DNA of 64,000 nt from NCBI RefSeq assembly GCF_025147465.1, contig NZ_JALXOZ010000013.1, positions 4,771 to 68,770 on the forward strand, written 5' to 3'. The position numbers and the translations under genes were made by a program. The DNA comes from Dermabacter sp. p3-SID358 (GTDB lineage Bacteria > Actinomycetota > Actinomycetes > Actinomycetales > Dermabacteraceae). The notes below the pieces were generated by a model that saw only the letters and a list, made by a program, of their open reading frames with translations, was not told the origin of the DNA and did not search any database. Below are positions 7,633 to 16,187 of this stretch, one piece after another. Each line of letters starts with the position of its first letter. Positions within the stretch are counted from its first letter, which is position 1.

Positions 7633-9873
7633 CTACGCCCGAAGCCCGATGGGCAAATCTCCCGTAAAGACCACGCTGAGCGCCTGGGTTGGGCGGGTAA
7701 GTGCCACGTAGAGGTCATTGGCGCCGCGCGCGTGACTTTCAAGAATGTCACGGGGCTGCACGATCACGACCGCATCAAATTCGAGGCCCTTGGCATCCGT
7801 CGGAGTCATGATCGACACTTCCCGAGCAACACCCACGGAACCGCGCCCCACGGATGACTCGCCAAACACTGCAGAGGCGCCCGCCAACACTGCGTCAAGG
7901 TGCGCCTCGAGGCAGAGGATCGCAACGCGGCCACGTGTGAGGTCGGCGAGGGAGCGGGCCTCGGCGATCGTCTTCTCTACGAGGTGATCGGCGGAGCTCT
8001 CAACAAAGCGGACGTCGTGTTCCCCCTCGCGCACGCTCTTCACCTCTGTCACGCTTAGCCCGTGGGCCGCAGCGAGCGAGGATGCATGGCGCATGATTCG
8101 AGAGGGAGTGCGGTAATTGACCGTGAGCTCCTCGATGCTCGCGCGGTCGTCGATGAAGGGCGAAAGCGCGGCGTCCCACGAATCCGCCCCCGAGATCGAG
8201 GATGTCTGCGCGACGTCGCCCACGATCGTGAACGATTTCGTGGGATTCCTGCGCATAAGCGCGCGCCACATCATGGGAGAGAGCTCCTGCGCTTCATCGA
8301 CGACGACGTGACCGTAGGTCCACGTGCGGTCCGCCGCGGCCCGCTCGGCGAGAGAGCGGCCATCGCGGCGCGCCCCGACCTGGGCGGCGAGCTCGGCAGC
8401 ACTCACGATTCCCTCGGAATCGATCATGCTCAAGACCTTTTCGGCGTACTCGAGGTTTGAGCGTTCCGCCGCTCGGGCTTTCTTCTGCTCTCGTTGAGCG
8501 GCAGTGTCGTCATCGCCGAGGAGCTCGGCGATCTCGTCGAGAAGGGCGACATCTTCGATGGTCCACTCGGCGTCCTTCGCGCGATGAAGAAGTTTCGCTT
8601 CGCGTGCACTCACGTGGTCGCCTGCGGCGTGAACGAGCCTCTCTTTACTCGCAAAAAATGACCGGGCAAAAGATTGCGGGGTGTAGGGCAGCCAGCATCG
8701 GTTAAGGGCGACCTTGACGTCGTGGCTTGTGCGCAAGTCGTGGATGAGGTCGGCGCGGTCCTCTTCAGCCCACGCTCGCTCGAGGCGCGTGAGCTCGGCG
8801 GTATAGGCCTCGACGAGGCGCTCGAGGGCAGCGCGCACGAACGTTGTCCGCGCGAGGTTGTGTGGCCTTCCGGTTGCCCTGGCTTCGGCGCGGGCGGCAC
8901 GGACGTCCTCGGGGGTGAGCGTGATGTGCACGCCGTCGATATTGAGATCGATGGGAGCCTTGGGAACTTGCTGGCGGGCCTTGACCGCGCGTCGCAGCAC
9001 CTTGGCCATCGCGAGCGAGCCCTTCACGCGAGCGACGTCCTCGCGATCGTGGCTCTCGGCACGCACGCCCGGAACCAGTTCGCCCGGCGTGAGCGTCACT
9101 ACCCCCGTTTCGCCGAGGCTCGGCAGCACGCGCTCGATGTAGCGGAGGAATCCGCGAGTGGGAGCGACGATGAGCACACCAGAGTGTTCGAGCCTCTTGC
9201 GGTGCGTGTAGAGCTGGTAGGCGGCGCGGTGGAGAGCAACTGCAGTTTTACCGGTACCGGGGCCGCCCTGCACGACGAGAGCCCCGCGCGTCTCGTGGCG
9301 GATGATGCGATCCTGTTCGGCCTGAATTGTGGCGACGATGTCGCCCATGCGCCCCGTGCGCTTCGCGGAAACCGCGGCGAGGAGCGCGCCTTCGCCCTGA
9401 AGGCTCGAGTGGTGCTCGTCGGAATCGAGCAGTGAACCGTCGAGAACATCATCTTCGATATCCACGACGGTACGCCCCGAGGTGACGAGGTGGCGCCGGA
9501 GGCGCACCCCGCCCGGGCACTTGGGGGTCGCCTGGTAGAAGGCGGCCGCGGCGGGAGCGCGCCAATCGACGAGAAGCTGGGTGCCCTCAGCGGTGAAAAC
9601 GCCGATGCGGCCGATGTAGTGGCGGGTGGCGTCGGACCTATCCAGCCGACCAAAAATGGCATTCGACGAGACGGATCTGAGCAGTCCAATGCGATCCTCA
9701 TAGAAGGTCGCGAAAGAGTCGCGCTCGCTGCGGTTTTGGTGGGTGCTCGCTGTTTGAGCGCCGATCACGCCCGAAAGCTGTGTTTCGAGGCGGGCAATTT
9801 GTTCGTCGATGCGTGCGTAGACTCGATCGGCGTAGCGCTGTTCGAGGGCGATTTGCTCGTCAGAGGAGGCCAC
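7633..9873 (-). CDS. helD: HelD-type RNA polymerase-recycling ATPase (UvrD-like)
   Basis: The 746-residue protein has superfamily 1 helicase motifs: Walker A GGPGTGKT (203-210), motif [12 protein letters not shown], and the C-terminal VALTRP stretch. In front lies the HelD-type N-terminal coiled-coil arm (about 1-60) with the conserved YIGRIGVF and LLVDWRAP segments. HelD uses ATP to remove RNA polymerase from nucleic acid, and actinobacterial class II members (HelR) can confer rifampicin tolerance. Whether this copy does so cannot be told from sequence. It is transcribed alone and converges on nrdR. An inverted repeat at 9931-9953 lies near its promoter. Confidence 0.88.
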   Translation of the reverse strand: MASSDEQIALEQRYADRVYARIDEQIARLETQLSGVIGAQTASTHQNRSERDSFATFYEDRIGLLRSVSSNAIFGRLDRSDATRHYIGRIGVFTAEGTQLLVDWRAPAAAAFYQATPKCPGGVRLRRHLVTSGRTVVDIEDDVLDGSLLDSDEHHSSLQGEGALLAAVSAKRTGRMGDIVATIQAEQDRIIRHETRGALVVQGGPGTGKTAVALHRAAYQLYTHRKRLEHSGVLIVAPTRGFLRYIERVLPSLGETGVVTLTPGELVPGVRAESHDREDVARVKGSLAMAKVLRRAVKARQQVPKAPIDLNIDGVHITLTPEDVRAARAEARATGRPHNLARTTFVRAALERLVEAYTAELTRLERAWAEEDRADLIHDLRTSHDVKVALNRCWLPYTPQSFARSFFASKERLVHAAGDHVSAREAKLLHRAKDAEWTIEDVALLDEIAELLGDDDTAAQREQKKARAAERSNLEYAEKVLSMIDSEGIVSAAELAAQVGARRDGRSLAERAAADRTWTYGHVVVDEAQELSPMMWRALMRRNPTKSFTIVGDVAQTSSISGADSWDAALSPFIDDRASIEELTVNYRTPSRIMRHASSLAAAHGLSVTEVKSVREGEHDVRFVESSADHLVEKTIAEARSLADLTRGRVAILCLEAHLDAVLAGASAVFGESSVGRGSVGVAREVSIMTPTDAKGLEFDAVVIVQPRDILESHARGANDLYVALTRPTQALSVVFTGDLPIGLRA

Positions 9874-9930
9874 GTGGGGTCCTTCCAGGATGGGACATGA
9901 TCCGCTTGTGCGCTCCGCGTGAAGAGCATA

Positions 9931-9953
9931 AGCGACATTCCATTATGGTCGCT
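9931..9953. promoter_or_regulatory. Inverted repeat in the helD upstream region
   Basis: AGCGAC (9931-9936) and GTCGCT (9948-9953) form a perfect 6-bp inverted repeat with an 11-bp spacer. It overlaps a minus-strand TATGCT that could be a helD -10. An operator function is a guess from symmetry. I do not see the rifampicin-associated element described for some actinobacteria. Confidence 0.3.
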
Positions 9954-10062
9954 TTCCATGAGCGTTCCAACCCGGGTTTGACTGCTCCTTCGCGAGAGCG
10001 ATTGTGCTCGACACGCTGTGTGGAAACTGGGGGCGTGTGCGCGCGACGTGGAATGATGGCGT

Positions 10063-10082
10063 GTGCGCGTGTTTACGCGCAC
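10063..10082 (+). promoter_or_regulatory. Hairpin in the cold-shock gene 5' leader
   Basis: GTGCGCGT (10063-10070), loop GTTT and ACGCGCAC (10075-10082) form a perfect 8-bp stem 15 bp before the ribosome-binding site of the cold-shock gene. Cold-shock mRNAs often carry temperature-sensitive leader structure, so this may affect stability or translation. No dedicated experiment can be inferred from sequence. Confidence 0.4.
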
Positions 10083-10112
10083 ATTGGTACGAGAAGTAAG
10101 GGGAGTCCACGC

Positions 10113-10319
10113 ATGGCACAGGGCTCAGTTAAATGGTTCAACGCCGAAAAGGGTTTCGGCTTTATCGAGGTTGATGGTGGCGGCGCCGACGTGTTCGTCC
10201 ACCACACGAGCATCGAGATGGATGGCTTCCGCACGCTCGACGAGGGCCAGCGCGTTGAGTTCGAGGTCGTCGACGGCGACAAGGGTCCGCAGGCCGCGCA
10301 CGTGCGTTCGCTCGCGTAA
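10113..10319 (+). CDS. cspA: Cold-shock domain protein
   Basis: This 68-residue single-domain protein binds single-stranded RNA and DNA and acts as an RNA chaperone. It carries both RNA-binding motifs: KGFGFI (RNP1, about 13-18) and VFVHH (RNP2, about 27-31). The ATG at 10113 has the strong site AAGGGGAG eight bases upstream. The open frame extends further 5', but that part lacks homology. A textbook terminator follows directly, so the gene is monocistronic. A hairpin at 10063-10082 lies in the leader. Confidence 0.95.
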   Translation: MAQGSVKWFNAEKGFGFIEVDGGGADVFVHHTSIEMDGFRTLDEGQRVEFEVVDGDKGPQAAHVRSLA

Positions 10320-10339
10320 ATTCGCCTCACGAGGCTTTT

Positions 10340-10372
10340 GTTCCGCACCTTTTGGGTGCGGAACTTTTTTTA
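10340..10372 (+). terminator. Intrinsic terminator after cspA
   Basis: GTTCCGCACC (10340-10349) and GGTGCGGAAC (10355-10364) form a perfect 10-bp stem with a 5-base loop, followed by eight T residues (10365-10371 and on). The T-run reaches the stop codon of the convergent gene, so readthrough in both directions is limited. Confidence 0.93.
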
Positions 10373-11218
10373 ATGTCCGACGGTTGCTGCGCCAGCACCG
10401 CTGCCGAGTTCGACGATGCTTCCACCGCTTGCGAGCCTATCGACGGTCTTCTCATCCAGCGTGCGCACCGTGACGGCGTCGGTACGGATCGCGCGGCGCG
10501 CGGCGTCGCTCAGTCCTCCGGGCGTGTAGATCGCGATGCAGTTGGAGCGGCGGCGCTTCTTGAGGGCACTCGGTTCGGCGATGAGCTCGATGTCGCCGAA
10601 AGCCTCGCGAAGCGTGATGATTTCGTCGGCGAGCTCCCTCTGATCCCGGTCCATGGCGATGTTCGCGAGAAACATGCCGTCCTCCTTAAGGATGCGCCGC
10701 TGCTCGCGCGCTGCTTCGAGGCTGCGCATGGGAAGGGGCGTTCGGGAATTGGAAAAGACGTCGCGGATCACGATGTCGAAACGTGCCGTGCGTAGCGTGG
10801 GGAGAACCGTGAAGGCATCGCCCTCGCGGATAGCGACGCGGGGTGCGGCGGGAAGGTCGACCCATTCTCTTACGAGGCTGATGAGCTTCGCGTCGAGCTC
10901 GACCACGGAATTGCGTGAGGTGGGGAAGTGGTGGGCGAGTGCGCGGGGGAGCGAGGCGGCGCCGCCACCAAGGTGGGCGATGTTCAGTGCACTTTCGCGT
11001 GGGTAGGTCGCCGTGATGACCGAGGCGATCCACCTCATGTACTCAAATACGAGGTGTTCGGGATCGGGGTGAATGTGAGAGCTCTCCATGCCGTCGATGA
11101 TCACGGTGTAGGAACCGTCCGTTTCAGGTTCGAGGCGCACTACTCCGTGGCTCGTTTCGATGTCTTCGAAGAAGGGCAGGTGGAGAGGGAGTCGGTTCGA
11201 TCGACGGTTGCGTGCCAT
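10370..11218 (-). CDS. Spermidine-synthase-fold protein (polyamine aminopropyltransferase-like)
   Basis: The 282-residue protein has the Rossmann core of spermidine synthases: HLGGGAASLPRAL (about 83-95), the acidic turn VVELDAKLI and REGDAF, and DIVIRDVF at the place of the catalytic Asp region. The N-terminal strand domain has SSHIHPDPEHLVFEYMRW. Actinobacteria encode many such proteins annotated as spermidine synthase, and several lack true aminopropyltransferase activity, so the substrate stays open. The promoter is an exact copy of the 21-bp element in front of lexA. TAAACT lies six bases before the ATG, so the message is probably leaderless. It diverges from the HEPN gene. Confidence 0.75.
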   Translation of the reverse strand: MARNRRSNRLPLHLPFFEDIETSHGVVRLEPETDGSYTVIIDGMESSHIHPDPEHLVFEYMRWIASVITATYPRESALNIAHLGGGAASLPRALAHHFPTSRNSVVELDAKLISLVREWVDLPAAPRVAIREGDAFTVLPTLRTARFDIVIRDVFSNSRTPLPMRSLEAAREQRRILKEDGMFLANIAMDRDQRELADEIITLREAFGDIELIAEPSALKKRRRSNCIAIYTPGGLSDAARRAIRTDAVTVRTLDEKTVDRLASGGSIVELGSGAGAATVGH

Positions 11219-11222
11219 GGCT

Positions 11223-11243
11223 CGAGTTTAAATGTCTCACCCC
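11223..11243 (-). repeat. 21-bp promoter element, copy 2
   Basis: This is the second exact copy of the 21-bp element at 6462-6482. On the minus strand its TAAACT (11230-11225) lies six bases before the ATG at 11218, so here it must act as a -10 for a leaderless transcript. An exact 21-base match between two unrelated intergenic regions is very unlikely by chance in 64 kb. Confidence 0.6.
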
Positions 11244-11281
11244 TTTCCTATCGTCGTGGGTGTCGAGAAAGGGGAAGCGCA

Positions 11282-11737
11282 ATGACATCGACACCACAAC
11301 TCACATTGACATCCGCGGCGCCTTCGGCGCTCAGGGAAATTCGGCAGCTTAACGCGGATCTGGATCGGCTCGAGGATCTCGAAGTCGTGATCCGCGGGAG
11401 TCTTGGAGAAGGGGACATGTGTGCGGCCGAGCGCTTTGAGCATGTTCACCGCGCGGCGCTCAAGGTTGCTGGGCTCGCGATTGAGCGCGCGAACGCGCAA
11501 AGGAAGCGCAAGCTTCCGCTGAACGTGTGGAAGGCGCTTGAACGCATGGGAGGAAAACATCGCGAACGTGCACGCGAGGCGGCGCGGTTCGTGGAGCTCC
11601 GCCGCGCCGCGGGAAACTACTGGGAACCAACGGGCGCGATCGGTGAGCGCGACGTCCTCGAGCACGCCGAGCACACGCTCGCCTATCTCCACGAGGTGAA
11701 GGAGGAGCTTCTCGGTCTCGAAGCCCTCGCCGCCTGA
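11282..11737 (+). CDS. SAV_6107-type HEPN domain protein
   Basis: The 151-residue all-alpha protein resembles the SAV_6107 HEPN family of actinobacteria: MCAAERFEHVHRAALKVAGLA fits its helix 2, and HTLAYLHEVKEEL lies near the C-terminus. The R-x4-H pattern of HEPN ribonucleases is present as Arg51-FEHV-His56, but the residue after Arg is Phe rather than the usual polar one, so nuclease activity is uncertain. The ATG at 11282 follows GAAAGGGGAA as a ribosome-binding site. The gene lies 39 bp before dinB and may share its transcript. No partner antitoxin is visible. Confidence 0.7.
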   Translation: MTSTPQLTLTSAAPSALREIRQLNADLDRLEDLEVVIRGSLGEGDMCAAERFEHVHRAALKVAGLAIERANAQRKRKLPLNVWKALERMGGKHRERAREAARFVELRRAAGNYWEPTGAIGERDVLEHAEHTLAYLHEVKEELLGLEALAA

Positions 11738-11776
11738 GTGCATAGGATTACTGTTCGAGCGTGAGGAGGTGAGAGT

Positions 11777-13000
11777 GTGCCCGTAGAGCCGTGGCCGCGT
11801 GCCATTGCCCATGTCGATATGGATGCGTTCTTTGCCTCCGTCGAGGTGCGCGATGATCCACGCCTTCGGGGCAGGCCCCTGGCTGTAGGAGGAGACGGCC
11901 CTCGGGGAGTCGTCGCAACGGCGAGCTACGAGGCCCGCCGGTACGGCGTGCACTCCGCGATGCCCATGTCTCGCGCGCGCACGCTTTGTCCAGACCTCAT
12001 CGTTCTGCCCGGCCGCCACGCGCACTACCGCGAGGTATCGGCACAAATCATGGCGGTGCTCGATCGCTTCACGCCGCTACGCGAGGCCGTGAGCGTTGAT
12101 GAAGCCTACCTCGACATCTCTGGCGTGCAGCGGCTCCTTGGCCCTCCTGAAACGATTGCGAGGGGCATCCGCCAGGCTGTGTGGGATGAAGTGCGCCTGA
12201 CCTGTTCCGTCGGCGTTGGTATATCGAAGTCAGTCGCGAAGATTGCCTCGTCGCGGGCGAAGCCTCACGGAATTGACGTGGTCGAGCCCGAACGCACGGC
12301 CGCGTTTCTCGCGCCGCTTCCGCTTTCGGCAATCGGGGGCGTGGGCCCCGTCGCGCAGAAGAAATTTAAGAACCTGGGCGTTGCAACCGTCGGCGAACTT
12401 GCCTCGCTTCCACCTAGTGTCGTGCACAGAGCCGTTGGCTCAGGTGCCCCCGCGTTGCTCGCGCTCGCGCGCGGAGAGGATTCTCGCCCCGTCGGCGGGA
12501 GTGCGAAGGATAAGAGCATCGGCAAGGAGCGCACGTTCTCGACCGATATCGCCGATGTGGAGCGACTTCGCTCGATCGCGACGAGCATGGCTGACGAAGT
12601 GTCATATCGCTTGCGTGCTCGCGGGCTCGCCGCGAAAAGCGTATCGATTAAGGTACGCCGGCCCGACTGGTCGACCCTGACGCGCACGGGCAGCTTCCCC
12701 GCTCCGGTGCAGGAGAGTGAGGAGTTTCGCGAGCGCGCCCTCGTCGTATGCGAGCGAGCGCTTGCCGAAGTGGGGGCGGTGCGCTTGCTCGGGGTGCGCG
12801 CCGAGCACCTCGTGCCCGCTTCGAGCGTGCACGCGCAAGGCGACCTCGAGGGGCGTTCTGTGACGTGGGGCGAAGTAGATCGCGCAATGGATCGAGCCCG
12901 CGACCGCTTTGGGGTGGGGGCTCTCGCCCGCGCTTCGGGCCTCGAAAAACGCGATCTCGAGGCGAAGGACGGCACCGATTCGGGTAGCGAGGGCGTTTGA
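11777..13000 (+). CDS. dinB: DNA polymerase IV (Y family)
   Basis: Pol IV performs translesion synthesis. The 407-residue protein has the Y-family catalytic acids Asp14 (AHVDMDAFFASVE) and Asp108/Glu109 (SVDEAYLDISG). The helix-hairpin-helix GVGPVAQKKFKNLG lies at about residues 226-239 and a little-finger domain follows. The GTG start at 11777 has the strong site AGGAGGTGA upstream. I see no GAAC-N4-GTTC box in front of the gene, so direct LexA control is not supported despite its role. Confidence 0.94.
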   Translation: MPVEPWPRAIAHVDMDAFFASVEVRDDPRLRGRPLAVGGDGPRGVVATASYEARRYGVHSAMPMSRARTLCPDLIVLPGRHAHYREVSAQIMAVLDRFTPLREAVSVDEAYLDISGVQRLLGPPETIARGIRQAVWDEVRLTCSVGVGISKSVAKIASSRAKPHGIDVVEPERTAAFLAPLPLSAIGGVGPVAQKKFKNLGVATVGELASLPPSVVHRAVGSGAPALLALARGEDSRPVGGSAKDKSIGKERTFSTDIADVERLRSIATSMADEVSYRLRARGLAAKSVSIKVRRPDWSTLTRTGSFPAPVQESEEFRERALVVCERALAEVGAVRLLGVRAEHLVPASSVHAQGDLEGRSVTWGEVDRAMDRARDRFGVGALARASGLEKRDLEAKDGTDSGSEGV

Positions 13001-13139
13001 AGTGGCGTGCTGCGGCTTCACTGCGGTTTCGAAAAACTCAGGTTTGCTGCCTACACTGACATCACGACGATTCGCCGAGAAGTGCCCTCATCCTCGCGGT
13101 GTCGTAGGGCCCGCTGTATCTCGGTGTAAGGAGGCACCA

Positions 13140-13553
13140 ATGCCACTCTCCGAAAAAGAGCAGAGGATCCTCGACGAGCTTGAAAAGCAGCTCTCGAGCG
13201 ATGATCCCACGCTCGCGCATCAGTTCGGTGAGCCCGAAAACGCGTCGTCTTTCAATACCCGTCGCATCGCCCTCGGGGGCGGTGTGATCATTGCGGGCCT
13301 CGCGCTCCTCATTTTCGCGGTGTCGCTTCCCGCGGTGTGGCTCGGTGTTCTCGCCTTCATCGTGATGGTTGGCGGCGCATTTGTGTGTCTTTCTTCCCAG
13401 CCGCCGAAGGAGATTCCCCTCGACGATCCGCGCCGCATGCACCCCTCCTTCACCCCCGGCGCATCGGGGCGGGGCGCTAAGGGGTCGAAAGAGAAGTCGA
13501 GCTTCATGAAGAAGCTTGAGCAACGTTGGGATGAGCGCGGGCGCGAGCGCTAG
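13140..13553 (+). CDS. DUF3040 membrane protein
   Basis: The 137-residue protein begins MPLSEKEQRILDELEKQL, the hallmark of DUF3040 proteins. A short soluble helix is followed by two membrane segments (about 43-61 and 64-84) and a basic C-terminal tail. Members lie next to the dcw cluster in many actinobacteria, but their function is unknown. The ATG at 13140 has AAGGAGG just upstream, and a TACACT at 13052-13057 may be the -10. It is the last gene before the long mraZ control region. Confidence 0.85.
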   Translation: MPLSEKEQRILDELEKQLSSDDPTLAHQFGEPENASSFNTRRIALGGGVIIAGLALLIFAVSLPAVWLGVLAFIVMVGGAFVCLSSQPPKEIPLDDPRRMHPSFTPGASGRGAKGSKEKSSFMKKLEQRWDERGRER

Positions 13554-13677
13554 AACCGCCACGAGCCTTCATTGCCCCGCATATCTTCTTTGCCCGTGCA
13601 CAAAACTGACGCGTTGGGACTCCATTTCGAGCGCGCCCGTGCGCTTTTCTGCAGCCTGACTTAGGCGCCCCATTCTC

Positions 13678-14087
13678 CTCCACTCACCCGAGCAATTCCA
13701 AGCACTCCACTGTGCTCCACCTCCCTCGCCGGGGTTCAGGTACTCCGCGGGCAGCCGTACACCCTACTCTCCTCCACCACCTCCACTTTGCTCCACCTCT
13801 TCGCCTCGCTTCGGATCTTGCGGTCGGTGTGCGGGGCGATACTTTTCCCAAAAAATCGCTTTGACCTGAGCTTTTGCTAGTCATTGTGCTTCCCCTTCGC
13901 GAGTTGATGCATGCCTCTTTTCGGTAAGGGTGTCCCTGGGAAATCCCTCCATTTAGCCCCTTTACGGGGATTGTGCGGCGAATCTCCTCCACTTGCCTCC
14001 ACCTCGCTAGCCTGCGTTTTTATATCGATTTCGTGACAAAGTGGGGGATGGGGTGTTGTGTGTGGTGGGAAGTGGGGTAAAGTGGAG
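13678..14087. promoter_or_regulatory. Phased GTGGAG/GTGGGG repeats, putative MraZ operator array
   Basis: The 581-bp gap before mraZ has no gene. On the minus strand it carries eight GTGGAG hexamers (plus-strand CTCCAC at 13678, 13705, 13715, 13772, 13781, 13791, 13987 and 13997). The plus strand next to mraZ carries TGGGG at 14042, 14049 and 14073, TGGGA at 14066 and TGGAG at 14083. Within clusters the spacing is 9-10 bp, one helical turn (13705/13715, 13772/13781/13791, 13987/13997, 14073/14083). E. coli MraZ binds TGGGN repeats spaced the same way upstream of its own gene. I infer autoregulation by MraZ at several clusters. Confidence 0.7.
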
Positions 14088-14134
14088 GCGCAAGGAGAGG
14101 TTCGCCCGGATCGAGACGGGGAATGGAGGTGCCC

Positions 14135-14566
14135 ATGTTCCTTGGCACCTTCACGCCCAAGCTCGACGACAAGGGTCGACTCATCTTTCCGGCAAAGTTT
14201 CGCGACCAGCTCGCGGCAGGGCTCGTGATGACCCGAGGTCAGGAACACTGCGTGACGGTGTACCCGATGCGGGAATTCGAGAACCTCCATGAGCAGTTGC
14301 GGCAAGCGCCCGTGACGAGCAAGGACGCGCGCGATTACCTCCGCGTGCTTCTCTCGGGAGCGGAGGACGTTGTGCCGGATAAGCAGGGTCGCGTGACCAT
14401 TCCTTCGCACCTTCGCTCGTACGCGGGGCTCGATCGCGAATGCACGGTTATTGGTGCCGGCAACCGCATCGAAATCTGGTCGAGTGAGGCGTGGGAGACA
14501 TATCTGGGAGAGACCGAGGAGGCCTTCGCTCAAACGGCAACCGAGATCGTTCCAGGTCTGTTCTAG
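14135..14566 (+). CDS. mraZ: Transcriptional regulator MraZ
   Basis: MraZ is the first gene of the dcw cluster and a DNA-binding ring protein that controls it. The 143-residue product has two SpoVT/AbrB-like halves, each with a DxKGR-type turn: [15 protein letters not shown] near the start and [13 protein letters not shown] at about 87-99. The ATG at 14135 gives the canonical [10 protein letters not shown] start and has GGAGG six bases upstream. The ATG at 14123 is in frame but lies inside that ribosome-binding site. The upstream repeats are its likely operator. Confidence 0.95.
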   Translation: MFLGTFTPKLDDKGRLIFPAKFRDQLAAGLVMTRGQEHCVTVYPMREFENLHEQLRQAPVTSKDARDYLRVLLSGAEDVVPDKQGRVTIPSHLRSYAGLDRECTVIGAGNRIEIWSSEAWETYLGETEEAFAQTATEIVPGLF

Positions 14567-14582
14567 ACGACGTGCCGCGAGG

Positions 14583-14642
14583 CATCTCTTCGCTTGCGCC
14601 CCGACGCATCTTCCCCGGTGGCGGGACGCAAGCGAGGAGATG
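14583..14642 (+). ncRNA. mraW RNA motif (5' leader hairpin of rsmH)
   Basis: CATCTCTTCGCTTGCG (14583-14598) pairs at 15 of 16 positions with CGCAAGCGAGGAGATG (14627-14642). The inner arms continue as a largely paired stem closed by a CUUCCCC loop (14610-14616). A single hairpin with that terminal loop, placed between mraZ and rsmH (mraW), is, as I recall it, the definition of the mraW RNA motif of actinobacteria. Its function is unknown; translational or transcriptional control of the downstream dcw genes is assumed. No U-tract follows. Confidence 0.85.
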
Positions 14643-14722
14643 TCTGACGGTGTGACGTCACCCGCGATTCGACCAGGAAACCGGCGCCACAAGGGCGAAA
14701 CGAGCAGAGCGCAAAGGGAGGC

Positions 14723-15697
14723 ATGATGGACGCATCCCAGCTTCACGCACCCGTGATGCGCGATGAGTGCCTCGAGCTCCTGCGCCCCGCACTCGAGCAT
14801 GAGGATTCCACCTACGTCGACTGCACCCTCGGCATGGCTGGGCACGCGTGTGCCGTGCTCGCGGCGTTTCCCAAAGCGCATCTCGTGGGCATTGACCGCG
14901 ACCGTGCGGCACTCGAGCTCGCGCGCGAACGATTGATGCGGGAGGGCTTCGAGGGGCGCTTCACACTCGTGCATACCACGTACGACCAGATCGAAGGTGC
15001 ACTAGCGCAAGCACGTCGGGGGAAGGCCGACGGCATCCTCATGGACCTCGGCCTCTCCAGTTTTCAGATCGATACTCGTGAGCGCGGGTTCGCCTACAGT
15101 GCTGACGCCCCGCTGGACATGCGCATGAATCCCGACGGCGACTCGCTCACTGCTGCGGACATCCTCAACACGTGGAGTGAACAGGACATCGCGAACATCC
15201 TCTACCGCTATGGCGAGGAGAAATTCTCGAGACGCATCGCGCGCACGATCGTGAGCGAGCGAGCGTCGGACCCCTTCGAACGTTCCCCTCAGCTCGTGAG
15301 TGCAATCGAACGGTCTTTGCCCGCGAAGTCCCGCCACTCGGGTGGCCACCCGGCCAAACGAACGTTCCAGGCGCTCCGAATCGCCGTGAACGAAGAACTC
15401 GACATTCTGCGCAGCGCACTGGACAACGCTCTTGAGGCTCTCACCCCCGGCGGCCGACTCGTGATCGAGTCATACCACTCGCTCGAAGACCGCATGGTCA
15501 AGGAAGCCTTCGTTGAGGCGAGCTCGTCGAAAGCTCCCGAAGGGCTTCCCGTAGACCTCGCTCAGTTTGCCCCTGATTTTTCGCTCGTGAAGCGAGGAGC
15601 CTTCAAGGCTTCCGCCCGCGAGCAAGAGACAAACCCGCGTTCAGCGAGCGTGCGCTTGCGCGCGATTGAACGCACGACACCACCGGAGATTTCGTAG
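14723..15697 (+). CDS. rsmH: 16S rRNA (cytosine1402-N4)-methyltransferase RsmH
   Basis: RsmH (MraW) methylates N4 of C1402 in 16S rRNA using SAM. The 324-residue product has the family start HAPVMRDECLELL, motif I YVDCTLGMAGHACAVL (usually GxGGH; here GMAGH), DGILMDLGLSSFQID and the C-terminal VIESYHSLEDRMVK and NPRSASVRLRAIER segments. Two consecutive ATGs (14723, 14726) follow GGGAGG; either could serve. It is the second gene of the dcw cluster, behind the mraW RNA hairpin, and two bases separate it from ftsL. Confidence 0.95.
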   Translation: MMDASQLHAPVMRDECLELLRPALEHEDSTYVDCTLGMAGHACAVLAAFPKAHLVGIDRDRAALELARERLMREGFEGRFTLVHTTYDQIEGALAQARRGKADGILMDLGLSSFQIDTRERGFAYSADAPLDMRMNPDGDSLTAADILNTWSEQDIANILYRYGEEKFSRRIARTIVSERASDPFERSPQLVSAIERSLPAKSRHSGGHPAKRTFQALRIAVNEELDILRSALDNALEALTPGGRLVIESYHSLEDRMVKEAFVEASSSKAPEGLPVDLAQFAPDFSLVKRGAFKASAREQETNPRSASVRLRAIERTTPPEIS

Positions 15698-15699
15698 CC

Positions 15700-16185
15700 A
15701 TGGCACAGCTCGCAGCCTTCCCCGCCTCTCGCAGGCGTGCCAGTACCGCCCCCGCGCACGCGCGTTCGGCGAATCTCGCGCTCGTGGCGCGCCCAAACAT
15801 CCAACGCAGCTCGATCCCGTTCACGGTTCTGTGCACGCTCGTGCTGCTCGGTGCCGTTGTTGCGACCCTCTTGTTGAATATTTCGATGACGAACATGAGC
15901 TATGAGGTGACGAAGCTTCAGCGGGAGTCGCGAGAGCTGAGCGAACAGGCCCAGTTGCTCGAGGAAAAGACAGATCTTCTCGGCACGCCCCAGGAACTTG
16001 AGCGACAAGCGCGGGAGCTTGGGATGGTGCCCGCCGGCAAGGTCGCCTACATTGATCTCGCAAACGGAAAAATTATCGGGGAGCCCGCCGCTGCGACGCA
16101 GGGGCAGACAGCCCTCGTCCCAATCGTTTCGAAAGCGCCCAAGAATCTTTACGATTACGGCATGGGCAATGAGAGGGCGCGCTAG
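15700..16185 (+). CDS. ftsL: Cell division protein FtsL
   Basis: The 161-residue protein has a cytoplasmic basic N-terminus, one membrane segment (about 40-60) and a periplasmic-side coiled coil (about 65-95) ending in QELERQARELGMVPAGKVAYIDL, the usual FtsL/DivIC-type end. FtsL links FtsQ and FtsB to the FtsWI synthase in the divisome. Sequence identity in this family is low, so the call rests on topology and on position between rsmH and ftsI. Confidence 0.85.
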   Translation: MAQLAAFPASRRRASTAPAHARSANLALVARPNIQRSSIPFTVLCTLVLLGAVVATLLLNISMTNMSYEVTKLQRESRELSEQAQLLEEKTDLLGTPQELERQARELGMVPAGKVAYIDLANGKIIGEPAAATQGQTALVPIVSKAPKNLYDYGMGNERAR

Positions 16186-16187
16186 AC

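Noticed and set aside
9874..10112. A rifampicin-associated element in front of helD
   Set aside because: No sequence with the expected long palindromic core is present; only the short AGCGAC inverted repeat is seen.
11738..11776. LexA control of dinB
   Set aside because: There is no GAAC-N4-GTTC or one-mismatch version in front of dinB or of the preceding HEPN gene.
13861..13890. TTGACC at 13861 as a promoter for mraZ
   Set aside because: No acceptable -10 lies 16-18 bp downstream, and it is 270 bp from mraZ.
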